A stretch of 64,000 nt of DNA from Paracoccaceae bacterium (GTDB lineage Bacteria > Pseudomonadota > Alphaproteobacteria > Rhodobacterales > Rhodobacteraceae). Shown here piece by piece: positions 17,547 to 26,162 of this stretch. Both the position numbers and the translations under genes were made by a program. Below the pieces are notes generated by a model. The model searched no databases. It was not told where the DNA came from and saw only the letters and a program-made list of their open reading frames with translations. The stretch spans positions 372,001 to 436,000 of the forward strand of contig JACVZW010000030.1 of assembly GCA_014654775.1 (NCBI GenBank). The letters are read 5' to 3'. Positions within the stretch are counted from its first letter, which is position 1. Every line of letters starts with the position of its first letter.

Positions 17547-18824
17547 ATGGCCGATCTTCTTCTGGGGCAGGTGCTCCGCTTCACCGCCGATCCTTTCGAG
17601 GCGGGCGAAACCGCCGCCCACTACGAAAGCCATGGCGCCATCCTCGTCGAAAATGGCCACATCACCGCCACGGGCCCCGCCGATGACCTGCGCCGCCGTC
17701 ACCCGCAGGCGCGCCTGCACGATTACGGCCGCGCCCTCATCACCGCAGGTTTCATCGATGCCCATGTCCACTACCCCCAGACCGCCATTATCGCCTCCTG
17801 GGGAAAACGGCTGATCGACTGGCTGAACAGCTACACCTTCCCCGAAGAGATGCGCTTTGCCGACCCCGCCTATGCCGAGGTCATCGCCAACCGCTACCTC
17901 GACCTCGCCACCGCCCATGGCACCACCACCGTCTGCACCTATGCCACCATCCACCCGGCCAGCGTGGACGCCATCTTCACCGCCGCCCAGACACGCGGCA
18001 TGCGCCTGTATGCCGGAAAAACCTGCATGGACCGCAACGCCCCCGCAGGCCTCTGCGACACCGCCCAATCCGCCTATGACGACAGCAAGGCGCTGTTGGA
18101 GAAATGGCACGGGGTCGACCGCCTTTCCTATGTCATCACCCCGCGCTTCTCGCCCACCTCCACACCCGAACAACTCGCCGCTCTGGGTGCCCTCTGGCGC
18201 GAGTATCCCGATTGCCTGATGCAGACCCACCTCTCCGAACAGACGGATGAAATCGCTTGGGTCCGCGACCTCTTCCCCCAATCCCGCGACTATTTGGATA
18301 CCTACGAGGCGCCGGGGCTCCTGCGCGAAGGCGCCGTCTACGGCCATGCCATCCACCTGACCGACCGCGAACGCGCTCGCCTGATCGACGCCGGGGCCAG
18401 CCTCGTGCATTGCCCCACCTCCAACACCTTCATCGGCTCAGGCCTCTTCGACATGTCCCTCGCGCGCCACCTGCGCGTGGGGCTCGCGACCGATACGGGG
18501 GGCGGCTCCTCCTTCTCCATGCTGCACACCATGGCCGCCGCCTATGAGGTGGCCCAACTGCGCGGTCAGGCCCTGCACCCGTCGCAGCTGATCTGGCTCG
18601 CCACCGTCGGCTCCGCCCGCGCGCTGCGGGCCGAAGACCGCATCGGCAACATCGGCCCGGGGATGGAGGCCGACCTCACCATCCTCGACCTCGCCTCCAC
18701 CCCCGCCATCGCGCAAGCCACAGCCCGCGCCGAAACGATATGGGAGGCGCTTTTCCCCACCATCATGATGGGCGATGACCGCGCCATCCGTGGCCTCTGG
18801 ATCGGCGGCAAACCCCTGCGCTGA
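17547..18824 (+). CDS. guaD: Guanine deaminase
   Basis: A 425-residue zinc amidohydrolase converting guanine to xanthine. The start at 17547 was chosen because it aligns with family N-termini; the frame is open for another 940 bases upstream but that part lies antisense to mgtE. Motifs are DAHVHYPQ (His73, His75), the TFPEEMRF segment typical of guanine deaminases, MQTHLSEQ, VYGHAIHL and the metal Asp in ATDTGGGSSFS. It has no signal peptide. It lies upstream of an FNT channel and an 8-oxoguanine deaminase, so this neighbourhood handles purine bases. The assignment is secure. Confidence 0.94.
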   Translation: MADLLLGQVLRFTADPFEAGETAAHYESHGAILVENGHITATGPADDLRRRHPQARLHDYGRALITAGFIDAHVHYPQTAIIASWGKRLIDWLNSYTFPEEMRFADPAYAEVIANRYLDLATAHGTTTVCTYATIHPASVDAIFTAAQTRGMRLYAGKTCMDRNAPAGLCDTAQSAYDDSKALLEKWHGVDRLSYVITPRFSPTSTPEQLAALGALWREYPDCLMQTHLSEQTDEIAWVRDLFPQSRDYLDTYEAPGLLREGAVYGHAIHLTDRERARLIDAGASLVHCPTSNTFIGSGLFDMSLARHLRVGLATDTGGGSSFSMLHTMAAAYEVAQLRGQALHPSQLIWLATVGSARALRAEDRIGNIGPGMEADLTILDLASTPAIAQATARAETIWEALFPTIMMGDDRAIRGLWIGGKPLR

Positions 18825-18874
18825 CCGCCCCCTTGTCGCGTGGGCCAAACCGTCCGCGACCGGATCAAGACAAA

Positions 18875-18892
18875 TTTACGTAAATTACGTAA
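18875..18892. promoter_or_regulatory. Tandem TTACGTAA palindromes
   Basis: TTTACGTAAA (18875-18884) is followed directly by TTACGTAA (18885-18892), so an 8-bp palindrome is repeated with 9-bp spacing. It lies in the 502-bp gap between guaD and the convergent FNT gene. It may be a protein-binding site, but no adjacent start codon depends on it. Confidence 0.35.
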
Positions 18893-18972
18893 CCCCTAAG
18901 GGCCGACCAATCCCAAAGCCAATGACATCACCGCCCGCCCAGATCAGACAAAATCCAATAAAACCCAAAGCA

Positions 18973-19068
18973 TTAACCTTAACGCCCCTCCCCTTTTCAT
19001 CTTGGCAAGAAATACTCTCAGGGGGTGAATGGGCGCGGCACGCGCCCAGAGGGGGCGGAACGCCCCTT
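18973..19068 (-). repeat. 96-bp intergenic repeat, copy 1
   Basis: Identical to 19195-19290 except for one base (T at 18989 versus A at 19211). Read on the minus strand it carries CCCCCTGAGAGTATTT then GCCAAGATGAAAAG, the tail of the dispersed element family. Its GC hairpin has arms GGGCGCG at 19031-19037 and 19041-19047. Confidence 0.8.
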
Positions 19069-19194
19069 ACCTTCCGTCACAGAACGCGCGGCCCCTCTCC
19101 GTCGCACCCGCGCCGAACATACGGCCCACCCCCGAAGCCGTCCGATGCCCCGACCACGCCCGACAGCCCAAGCAATCCCCTAAACTCCAATCCG

Positions 19195-19290
19195 TTAACC
19201 TTAACGCCCCACCCCTTTTCATCTTGGCAAGAAATACTCTCAGGGGGTGAATGGGCGCGGCACGCGCCCAGAGGGGGCGGAACGCCCCTT
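19195..19290 (-). repeat. 96-bp intergenic repeat, copy 2
   Basis: Second copy of the 96-bp unit, offset exactly 222 bases from the first and in the same orientation. The 126 bases between the copies are not obviously repeated. It ends 37 bases from the 3' end of the FNT gene, so it may also act in 3' end formation. Apart from the two copies and the TTACGTAA pair, the 18825-19326 gap holds nothing recognisable. Confidence 0.8.
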
Positions 19291-19326
19291 TCCCCTCAGG
19301 CCAAGGCCCCCCACAGCCGGGATCTC

Positions 19327-20106
19327 TCACTTCCCCGCCATCGCCGGATAGGCATAGCGATAGGCCAGCGCCACGCCCCCCGCCCCCCCGATCACATTGC
19401 CAAGGCTCACCCAGAACAGGTTCCCCGCCACCCCCGCCAACGACACCTCCCCGCCAGCGATCCAGCCCAGCGGCAGCAGGAACATATTGGCCACCGAATG
19501 CTCCAATCCCAGCGCCACGAATGCCGTGACCGGCCACAGCACCGCCAGCACCCGGTCCGTCACCGACCGCGCCGCGAAACTCAGCCAGATCGCCAGACAG
19601 ACCAGTGCATTGCACAGCGCCCCGCGTAGCACGGCCTCAACCGGGCCCAGCCCCGCCTTGGCCTCCGCTGCCCGCACCGCCGCCGCGCCCATCGGCCCCT
19701 CGGCCAGCCCCGCCATCCCGAAAGCCAACGCCAACCCTACGGCCCCGATCAGATTGCCCAGCCAGACGATCCCCCAGTTGCGCAGCAGGGCCCCGACCGT
19801 GATCCGCCGATCCACCGCCGCCATCACCATCAGCGCATTCCCAGTGAACAGTTCCGCCCCGCCCACCACCACAAGGATCAGGCCCAGCGCAAAGACCACC
19901 CCGCCCAATACCCGCGCGGGTCCAAAGCCGGGGTCCACCCCCGCCATGGCCACACACCAGCCCGCCGCACCAAAGCCGATGAAACACCCCGCAAGCACCG
20001 CGAGTACCAGCATCCGTCCGGCAGGCAGCGCGGCCTTGGCCACCCCCGCTGTCTCGATCAGCGCGCCGATCTCGGCGGGTCGATAGGCTTCCAGCGGCTC
20101 CGGCAT
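19327..20106 (-). CDS. Formate/nitrite transporter family channel
   Basis: A 259-residue FNT-family membrane protein from the ATG at 20106 (MPEPLEAYRPAEIGAL). This start gives the usual short N-terminus ahead of the AEI motif; an ATG at 20136 would add ten residues. There are six hydrophobic helices. FNT features include GGAELFTGNALMVMAAVDRR (about 80-100), LCNALVCLAIWLSF and GLEHSVANMF. FNT pentamers pass formate, nitrite or other small anions. The substrate here cannot be deduced; neighbours concern purine catabolism, not nitrate or formate metabolism. Confidence 0.88.
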   Translation of the reverse strand: MPEPLEAYRPAEIGALIETAGVAKAALPAGRMLVLAVLAGCFIGFGAAGWCVAMAGVDPGFGPARVLGGVVFALGLILVVVGGAELFTGNALMVMAAVDRRITVGALLRNWGIVWLGNLIGAVGLALAFGMAGLAEGPMGAAAVRAAEAKAGLGPVEAVLRGALCNALVCLAIWLSFAARSVTDRVLAVLWPVTAFVALGLEHSVANMFLLPLGWIAGGEVSLAGVAGNLFWVSLGNVIGGAGGVALAYRYAYPAMAGK

Positions 20107-20213
20107 CGCGATCCCCCCCGTTGCGCGCCGGGCCATATGACCGTGCGCTGCGTGACCACAGTTTGCTGCACAGAATACGGCACAAAACAGGGCACAGCCG
20201 TTGCGGGCAGGGC

Positions 20214-20525
20214 TTACTCGGCCAATTCCCAGCCGTCGGGATAGAAATCATGCGCCAGCGCGATCTCGGTGGCCAACCGTTCCTTGTCCCAGATCGCCTC
20301 GGGCGTCACCGGGATCGGGCCGAAACTGGCGATGACCGTCTCGCCATCCCCCACCCGCCGCGTCTTGAAACCCCTTGCTTTCAAAGCCTTTTCAAAGGCC
20401 CCCCAATTCGCATCCGTCTCTTCGATGAAGAAGATGAAATCGACCACCGATTGCGCAGGCAGGCCCTTCACCCCCTTGAAGGTGGCGAATGTTTCACGGC
20501 GCTGGGCTTCGAAGTTGTGCGACAT
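20214..20525 (-). CDS. RraB-like ribonuclease E inhibitor domain protein
   Basis: A 103-residue soluble protein matching the RraB (regulator of ribonuclease activity B) domain: VDFIFFIEETDANWGAFEKAL near residues 29-49, then the ALKARGFKTRRVG block. In gammaproteobacteria RraB binds RNase E and alters mRNA decay. In alphaproteobacteria these short relatives are uncharacterised, so that function is only a family analogy. It starts 12 bp downstream of the end of the 8-oxoguanine deaminase gene and may be co-transcribed with it. Confidence 0.8.
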   Translation of the reverse strand: MSHNFEAQRRETFATFKGVKGLPAQSVVDFIFFIEETDANWGAFEKALKARGFKTRRVGDGETVIASFGPIPVTPEAIWDKERLATEIALAHDFYPDGWELAE

Positions 20526-20537
20526 GGGCGTTGCCTA

Positions 20538-21881
20538 TCACCCCATCAACCGCGCCGCCAGATGGTTCTGCCGCTCCACCACTTTCGGCAAATCGATCGT
20601 CACCATCTCCCCATCCCGAACCACTTGTTTTCCCTCAACAAACAGGTGCTTCACCCGCGTCGGACCACACAGAAGCAGCGCCCCCACAGGGTCCCAACTC
20701 CCCGCGCTTTCCACCCTGGTCATGTCCCAGACCGCCACATCCCCCCGCTTCCCCACCTGCAGCGATCCGCAATCCCCCCGCCCCAACACCCGCGCCCCGC
20801 CCAGCGTCGCGATCTCCAGCGCCTCGCGCACCCCCATCGCATCGGCCCCCCGCGCAACCCTTTGCAAAAGCATGGCCATCCGCGCCTCGCCCACCAGATT
20901 GCCCGCATCATTCGACGCCGATCCGTCCACCCCCAAGCCAACCTTCACGCCCCGATCCCGCATCGCCCGCACCGGCGCGATCCCGGAACCGAGTCGACAA
21001 TTCGAACAGGGGCAATGCGCAACCCCCGTTCCCGACCGGGCGAAAAGTTCAATTTCCGAACCGTCCAGCTTCACGCAATGCGCGTGCCAGACATCATCGC
21101 CCGTCCATCCCAGATCTTCCGCATATTGCCCCGGACGGCAGCCGAACTGGGCCAGCGAATAGGCGATATCCTCGTCATTTTCGGCCAGATGGGTGTGCAG
21201 CATCACCCCCTTGTCCCGCGCCAGAACCGCGGCTTCGCGCATCAGATCGCGGCTCACCGAGAATGGCGAACAGGGTGCCAACCCCACCCGCACCATCGCC
21301 CCCTCGCGTGGGTCGTGGAACGCATCCACCACCCGGACGCAATCCTCCAGTATCATCGCCTCCTTCTCCACCAGCGCATCGGGCGGCAACCCGCCCGCAC
21401 TTTCCCCGATGCTCATCGCCCCCCGCGTGGGATGAAACCGCAACCCTACCTCGGCAGCAGCAGCAATCGTGTCATCCAGCCGCGATCCATTCGGAAAGAG
21501 GTAAAGATGATCCGAGGTCAGCGTGCAGCCAGACAGCGCCAATTCAGCCAGCCCCACCTGCGCCGAAACGAACATCTCCTCCGGCCCGAACCGCCCCCAA
21601 ATCGGGTAAAGCGTCTTCAGCCAGCCGAACAGCAACGCGTCCTGCCCCCCCGGCACCGCCCGCGTCAGGGTCTGATACAGGTGATGATGCGTGTTCACCA
21701 ATCCCGGCGTCACCACGCAGCCCGCGGCCTCCACCACTTCACCCGTGGTCACCAACCCCGTCCCCACCGCCGCCACCACGCCGCCCCGCAGCAGCACGTC
21801 GCCCCCCGCGATCTCGCGCCGCGCGCCATCCATCGTCACGACCGCCGCCGCGCCACGGATCAGAACCTCATTCTCAGGCAT
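20538..21881 (-). CDS. 8-oxoguanine deaminase (amidohydrolase family)
   Basis: A 447-residue TRZ/ATZ-type amidohydrolase. The start at 21881 has a GGGAG site at correct distance; a further 29 codons upstream do not resemble the family. Metal and active-site motifs are NTHHHLYQTLTRA (His65, His67), LHTHLAEN, WHAHCVKL and GLGVDGSASND. The AVPGGQDALLFGWLKTLYP segment is typical of enzymes annotated as 8-oxoguanine deaminase, which convert 8-oxoguanine to urate. Related s-triazine hydrolases cannot be fully excluded. It forms a probable operon with the RraB-like gene. Confidence 0.87.
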   Translation of the reverse strand: MPENEVLIRGAAAVVTMDGARREIAGGDVLLRGGVVAAVGTGLVTTGEVVEAAGCVVTPGLVNTHHHLYQTLTRAVPGGQDALLFGWLKTLYPIWGRFGPEEMFVSAQVGLAELALSGCTLTSDHLYLFPNGSRLDDTIAAAAEVGLRFHPTRGAMSIGESAGGLPPDALVEKEAMILEDCVRVVDAFHDPREGAMVRVGLAPCSPFSVSRDLMREAAVLARDKGVMLHTHLAENDEDIAYSLAQFGCRPGQYAEDLGWTGDDVWHAHCVKLDGSEIELFARSGTGVAHCPCSNCRLGSGIAPVRAMRDRGVKVGLGVDGSASNDAGNLVGEARMAMLLQRVARGADAMGVREALEIATLGGARVLGRGDCGSLQVGKRGDVAVWDMTRVESAGSWDPVGALLLCGPTRVKHLFVEGKQVVRDGEMVTIDLPKVVERQNHLAARLMG

Positions 21882-22102
21882 GGAATGCTCCCTTCGCGCC
21901 CACCCCCTTCGGTGGATCGGGAACGCCGGGCGACAGAAGGGGGGAAGGACTCGGCCCGTGCCGCCCAAGGCTAGCGACGCGCCACCTGCCCCGACAAGGG
22001 ATAATCGTCACCTTCATGACCGTCCCTGTCGAAATCCGCGCCCGCCCCGCGTCTTCACTTCAGCGGGTCGGATTGTCCGCCCGCAAGATCGGAGATCGAC
22101 CC

Positions 22103-22702
22103 ATGCGCCACCTCCTCATCGCCACTCTTCTCGCGACCGCCCTCACCCCGATGGCCGCCCATGCCGACAGCCCCCCAGCAGCCGATGCCGCAGCCCTTTC
22201 CCAACTGCGCGGCACCTATGCCAGCCCTGCCGTCGAGTCCTGGTATGGCGGCTACGGCACGCGCGAATTCATCTTCGCCGACGGGCAATGGCAGCTTATC
22301 TTCACCCACGCGCTGGACCCGCAGATGGTGCTGCGCACCTTCCAATTCCGCACCGGTGGCGCCTATCGCATCGGGGCGGCCCATGCCACTATGCCCAGCG
22401 CATTCGAGGCCGATTTCGACGAGGAGTGGAAGCACCTCACCCTCCTGACAAACGACCCGCAGGTCATCGCGGGGATGGGTCTGGCGGATTGCGCCCTCAC
22501 CCCGAATCTGGAGACGGACATTTCGGCCACCGGATGTGGGCCTTGGCCTTCGGTGGCCGATTGTGGCACCGATCATGACCTGCTCGCGCTCGATGCCAGT
22601 GGGTTGCGCTTCGGCGAAAGGCCAGCAGACAGCAACATGTGCAGCCCCGACCGCCGCCCCGATGCGCTGCTGCAACCCGTGGTGGCAGTGACCACGCCGT
22701 AG
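22103..22702 (+). CDS. Secreted protein of unknown function
   Basis: A 199-residue protein with a clear signal peptide (MRHLLIATLLATALTPMAAHA, about residues 1-21). The ATG at 22103 has GGAG eight bases upstream; the open frame continues far upstream but antisense to the deaminase. The mature part has several cysteines (for example in LADCALTPN, ATGCGPWPSVADCGTDH and SNMCSPDRRP), suggesting disulphides in the periplasm. A YASPAVESWYGGYGTREF stretch looks like the start of a lipocalin-type or APCDD1-like beta domain, but I do not recognise a family. It ends 4 bp from the convergent phosphatase gene. Confidence 0.75.
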   Translation: MRHLLIATLLATALTPMAAHADSPPAADAAALSQLRGTYASPAVESWYGGYGTREFIFADGQWQLIFTHALDPQMVLRTFQFRTGGAYRIGAAHATMPSAFEADFDEEWKHLTLLTNDPQVIAGMGLADCALTPNLETDISATGCGPWPSVADCGTDHDLLALDASGLRFGERPADSNMCSPDRRPDALLQPVVAVTTP

Positions 22703-22706
22703 GGCC

Positions 22707-23504
22707 CTAGCCCCGCAGCAAGGCCAAGGCCGCCGCATGCACCTCGCGGTTCGCGGCGGCCAGCACGCGGCCCCCGTCAAGGCAGGGATTTCCCTCCCAG
22801 TCGGTGACGATGCCCCCCGCAGCCTCGATCACCGCAATGGGGGCCTGCACGTCATAGGCCTGCAACCCCGCCTCGATCACCAGATCGATCATCCCTGCCG
22901 CAACCAGCGCATAGCCATAGCAATCGGTGCCATAGCGCGTCAGCCGCACCTCGGGCACGACACGGCGGAAGGCCGCGCCTTCCTCGGCCGTGCCCACTTC
23001 GGGAAAGGTGGAAAAGAGGATCGCCTCCGACAGCGGCCGCGGCCCCCGGCAGCGCAACGCCGCCCGCCCTGACGGCCCGTTCACCTCGGCCCGGCCAAGC
23101 CCACCTTCGAACCTCTCGCGGATATAGGGCTGGTCGATGATCCCGTAGATCGGTCCGTCCGCATCCCGGACCGAGATCAGCACCCCCCATGTCGGCGTGC
23201 CGGACAGATAGCCGCGCGTCCCATCGATGGGGTCCAGCACCCATGTCAGCCCGCTCGTCCCCGCTTCGGACCCGAATTCCTCGCCCAGAATGCCGTCCTG
23301 CGGACGGCGGCGCTTCAGGATGGCCCGCATCCGCTCTTCCGAGAGGCGATCCGCCACCGTCACGGGGTCGAAACGTGCCGTCTCCTTGGTATCCGCCGTC
23401 AGGTCCGACCGCCGGAAATGCAGCAGGGTCGCCTCCCGCGCCGCATCCGCCAGTTCCGCCGCCGTGGCGATCAGCTCCGCCGCATCCTGCTCCGACACCC
23501 GCAT
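22707..23504 (-). CDS. Inositol-monophosphatase-family phosphatase (histidinol-phosphatase type)
   Basis: A 265-residue Mg-dependent phosphatase. Motifs are DPVTVADRLSEERM (about 45-58), ILGEEFGSEAG (metal-binding Glu-Glu), WVLDPIDGTRGYLSG (metal Asp residues) and YDVQAPIAVIEAAGG. The GTRGYLSG variant and the length fit the HisN-like subgroup annotated as histidinol-phosphatase, but inositol-1-phosphatase or 3'-phosphoadenosine phosphatase activity is possible. The ATG at 23504 was preferred to in-frame ATGs at 23525 and 23546 because it matches the usual N-terminus. No other his genes lie nearby. Confidence 0.87.
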   Translation of the reverse strand: MRVSEQDAAELIATAAELADAAREATLLHFRRSDLTADTKETARFDPVTVADRLSEERMRAILKRRRPQDGILGEEFGSEAGTSGLTWVLDPIDGTRGYLSGTPTWGVLISVRDADGPIYGIIDQPYIRERFEGGLGRAEVNGPSGRAALRCRGPRPLSEAILFSTFPEVGTAEEGAAFRRVVPEVRLTRYGTDCYGYALVAAGMIDLVIEAGLQAYDVQAPIAVIEAAGGIVTDWEGNPCLDGGRVLAAANREVHAAALALLRG

Positions 23505-23600
23505 CCTGCATCCCCCGAAAAGCATATCCCCCCGCGCTATCCGCACGAGGGGATGGGGTCAAGCATCCGGAACCGGGTGGCCAGCACCCGGCACAGGGGA

Positions 23601-23963
23601 TCAGGCTGCGTCGCTCAGAACGCGGGCAAGATCAAAGAGACGGCGGCGCTGCGCTTCGGGGATCGCGTAATAGGACCGCACCAGTTCCAGCGCTTCCTTG
23701 TCGGCCATGAAGTCACCCTCGGCCGCCTGCGCGCTTTCCCGGCTGTCGTCCAGCCCTTCAAAGAAGAAGCCGATCGTCACGCCCAGCGCGTCGGCGATAT
23801 CCCACAGCCGCGAGGCAGAGACGCGGTTCATCCCCGTCTCGTATTTCTGAATCTGCTGGAACTTGATCCCGACTTTGTCGGCAAGTTGCTGCTGCGTCAT
23901 GCCAACCATCCAGCGACGATGGCGGATACGCTTGCCGACATGGGCGTCAACGGGATGCTTCAT
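23601..23963 (-). CDS. XRE-family transcriptional regulator
   Basis: A 120-residue DNA-binding protein. The helix-turn-helix covers about residues 10-66: GKRIRHRRWMVGMTQQQLADKVG, then FQQIQKYETGMNRVSASRLWDIA. The C-terminal half (about 67-120) includes EALELVRSYYAIPEAQRRRLFDLAR, a block common to a broad rhizobial/rhodobacterial group of XRE regulators. AGGAG lies just before the start. It is a single gene facing away from a 344-bp AT-rich gap, so autoregulation is plausible. Target genes are unknown. Confidence 0.92.
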   Translation of the reverse strand: MKHPVDAHVGKRIRHRRWMVGMTQQQLADKVGIKFQQIQKYETGMNRVSASRLWDIADALGVTIGFFFEGLDDSRESAQAAEGDFMADKEALELVRSYYAIPEAQRRRLFDLARVLSDAA

Positions 23964-24307
23964 TTTGTACTCCTAGACATCGTCCCCTGCCATGTTACAA
24001 GCAATTGACGTGCCGAAAATTGCCAACACGTAGTTTTCCACAAGATTTGCAGGCCTGCGGCGCAAAAACCTGTCGTTTAGGATAGCGCAAGTTATACGAA
24101 CGAAGAACAAGCTTTGCCAGAAACCCGCCGCTGAACCGGAGGATTAACCAGCCATCCAAGACTCGCGCAAAGGAGGTTTTTCATTTTGCATTTCTTTTTG
24201 CAACAAATTCCTGACAACTTTCGCATAATGCAACAGATTTTCCTTTGGATGCTCCCTCACCTTGCGCTATCTCCCCCGGGAACACGTCCAAGCAGAAGGG
24301 CAACCGC
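23964..24307. promoter_or_regulatory. AT-rich divergent region before the quinone oxidoreductase gene
   Basis: This 344-bp gap is clearly AT-richer than its surroundings. It should contain the promoters of the XRE gene (minus) and the oxidoreductase (plus). A perfect AAAGGAGG at 24169-24176 precedes a TTG at 24186 that opens a 45-codon frame running to 24323. The reading overlaps the oxidoreductase start, so it could be a leader peptide or chance. Stretches of TTTTTGCA recur around 24184-24203. Confidence 0.4.
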
Positions 24308-25279
24308 GTGCGCGGCTGGCTGATCGAAACCCTCGGCCATCCGGCCCGTCTTCTGGACCTGCCAGATCCCGAACCCGGTCCGGGCGAGGCACTGGTAGAG
24401 ATTCGCGCCTGTGGGTTGAATTTTGCCGATCTCCTGATGGCCGACGGCAAGTATCAGCAGAAACCCACCCTCCCCTTTGTCCCCGGCCTTGAACTGGCCG
24501 GAACTGTCCGCGCCCTCGGCCCCGACACGGAAGGACCTCCGCCCGGCACCCGGGTTGCGGTCTATGCCGGGCAAGGCGGGCTGGCCCAGCGCGGCTGCTT
24601 CCCGGTGGAGAACCTCCTGCCCCTGCCCGACAGCCTCTCCTTCGCCGAAGGCGCGGGGTTCCAGATCGCCTACGGCACCTCGCATCTCGCGCTGACCCAC
24701 AAGGCCCGGCTGCTACCGGGCGAGACGCTTCTCGTCCTTGGCGCCGCCGGGGGCGTGGGCCTCACCGCGGTAGAGATTGGCCACCAGATGGGCGCCCGCG
24801 TCATCGCCTGCGCCCGGGGGGCCGAGAAACTCTCCCTCGCCCGCGCCGCCGGGGCGGATGAGGTGATCGACAGTGACACGCCCGATCTAAAGGCTGCCTT
24901 GCGCGCCTTGGGCGGCGTGGATGTGGTCTATGATCCCGTCGGCGGCCCCGCCTTCGACGCAGCGCTGCGCGCCACCCGCCCGGATGGCCGCCTTCTCGCC
25001 ATCGGCTTCGCCTCCGGAACCGTGCCCCAAGTGCCCGCCAACCTGCTTCTGGTCAAGAACCTCACCGTCATCGGCTTCTGGTGGGGCGGCTACCTCGCCT
25101 TCGCGCCGCAGATCCTGCGCGACAGCCTCGCTACCCTTCTCGACTGGCAGGCAGCGGGGCGGATCAAGCCCCACATCTCCAACCTCCTGCCCTTCGAGGC
25201 CCTGCCCCAAGGGCTCGACCTCCTGCGCAGCCGCGCCGCCACCGGCAAGGTGGTGATCGAGATCCCCGAAAGCCCCTAG
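24308..25279 (+). CDS. NADPH:quinone oxidoreductase family protein (zinc-independent MDR)
   Basis: A 323-residue medium-chain reductase read from a GTG at 24308 with AGAAGGG upstream. An in-frame start 21 codons earlier lacks family similarity. Residues 1-120 form the GroES-like domain (GLNFADLLMADGKYQ, FVPGLELAG). Residues 125-290 form the Rossmann fold with GAAGGVGLTAVEIGHQMGA. The zinc ligands of alcohol dehydrogenases are absent, as in quinone oxidoreductases. It should reduce quinones or enones with NADPH. Its stop overlaps the stop of the convergent LysR gene at a CTAG. Confidence 0.92.
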   Translation: MRGWLIETLGHPARLLDLPDPEPGPGEALVEIRACGLNFADLLMADGKYQQKPTLPFVPGLELAGTVRALGPDTEGPPPGTRVAVYAGQGGLAQRGCFPVENLLPLPDSLSFAEGAGFQIAYGTSHLALTHKARLLPGETLLVLGAAGGVGLTAVEIGHQMGARVIACARGAEKLSLARAAGADEVIDSDTPDLKAALRALGGVDVVYDPVGGPAFDAALRATRPDGRLLAIGFASGTVPQVPANLLLVKNLTVIGFWWGGYLAFAPQILRDSLATLLDWQAAGRIKPHISNLLPFEALPQGLDLLRSRAATGKVVIEIPESP

Positions 25280-26130
25280 CAGCAATAGGCGTTGCGGATC
25301 TCCTGCCGCAGCAGCTCTGCCGCGTCGCCTTTCAACGTGGGCGCGGCATAAAGGCAGATCATCTGCGCCCCCAAATCAGGCAGCGCACCCCGCGTCTCGA
25401 TCGGGAAAAGCCCTTGCGGCATCGCATTGGTCAGCCGCGCCGATACGGCCAGATCGGCAGCCACGGTCGCCTCGATGGCCTGCTCGCTCTCTCCATCCAC
25501 TGCCATCTCCCACGGGATGCCGGCCATCTCTAGCGCGGCCACCGCCCTGCGGCGGAAGTTGCAGGTGTCCTTGAACCCGATGCGCAGCGGCCGCTTCTGC
25601 CAAACCTGCCCCTCTTCCGCCCCGACCCAGACCAGCGGCCGCAGCGCCAATTCCTCTCCGCCCGGCCCCACAGCATCTTCCGTCGTCAGGATCAGGTCCA
25701 GTTCGCCCCGCTGAAACCCATCCTTCAGAAGGACCGTGAAGGACGACACCAGATTGACCCGCACGCGCGGAAACTGACCCGAGAGCCGCTTCAGAATGCC
25801 GGGAATGGCCGGATAGACAATGTCATGCGGCACGCCCAGCCTGATTTCGCCCTCGAAACTCGACGAAGTCAGCCGCGCCAGTGCCTCATCGTTCAAGGCC
25901 AACATCTTGCGCGCAAAACCCAACAGCTGCTCCCCCTCTGGGGTAAGCGTCAGCTTGCGCGCCGCCCGTCCGAAAAGACCAAGGTTCAGCGACTCCTCAA
26001 GCCGCTTCAACTGCATCGACACCGCCGATTGAGTCAGGTTCAGAAGACCCGCCGCCCGCGTCACCCCGCCGGCATCGACCACCGCCACAAAAGACCGAAG
26101 GGCCACCAGATCAAGCGTCCGCGCCATCAT
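25276..26130 (-). CDS. LysR-family transcriptional regulator
   Basis: A 284-residue LysR regulator. The winged HTH is at about residues 5-63 (LRSFVAVVDAGGVTRAAGLLNLTQSAVSMQLKRLEE region), and the periplasmic-binding-like effector domain runs from about 88 to 280. The start at 26130 has AGGAGATG immediately upstream; an ATG at 26148 is less favoured. It is divergent from a DUF1127 gene, and the 26131-26249 gap contains a CATTT-TTC-AAATG dyad. The effector is unknown. Confidence 0.93.
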   Translation of the reverse strand: MMARTLDLVALRSFVAVVDAGGVTRAAGLLNLTQSAVSMQLKRLEESLNLGLFGRAARKLTLTPEGEQLLGFARKMLALNDEALARLTSSSFEGEIRLGVPHDIVYPAIPGILKRLSGQFPRVRVNLVSSFTVLLKDGFQRGELDLILTTEDAVGPGGEELALRPLVWVGAEEGQVWQKRPLRIGFKDTCNFRRRAVAALEMAGIPWEMAVDGESEQAIEATVAADLAVSARLTNAMPQGLFPIETRGALPDLGAQMICLYAAPTLKGDAAELLRQEIRNAYCC

Positions 26131-26162
26131 CACATCTCCTGATGTCAATCCAAAAAATCATT

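Noticed and set aside
18973-19290. CRISPR array or insertion sequence
   Set aside because: Only two 96-bp copies, no third unit, no terminal inverted repeats or transposase, and no cas genes.
20489-22102. A 538-codon upstream extension of the secreted-protein frame
   Set aside because: Antisense to the 8-oxoguanine deaminase gene and Pro/Arg-rich; the signal peptide at 22103 marks the real start.
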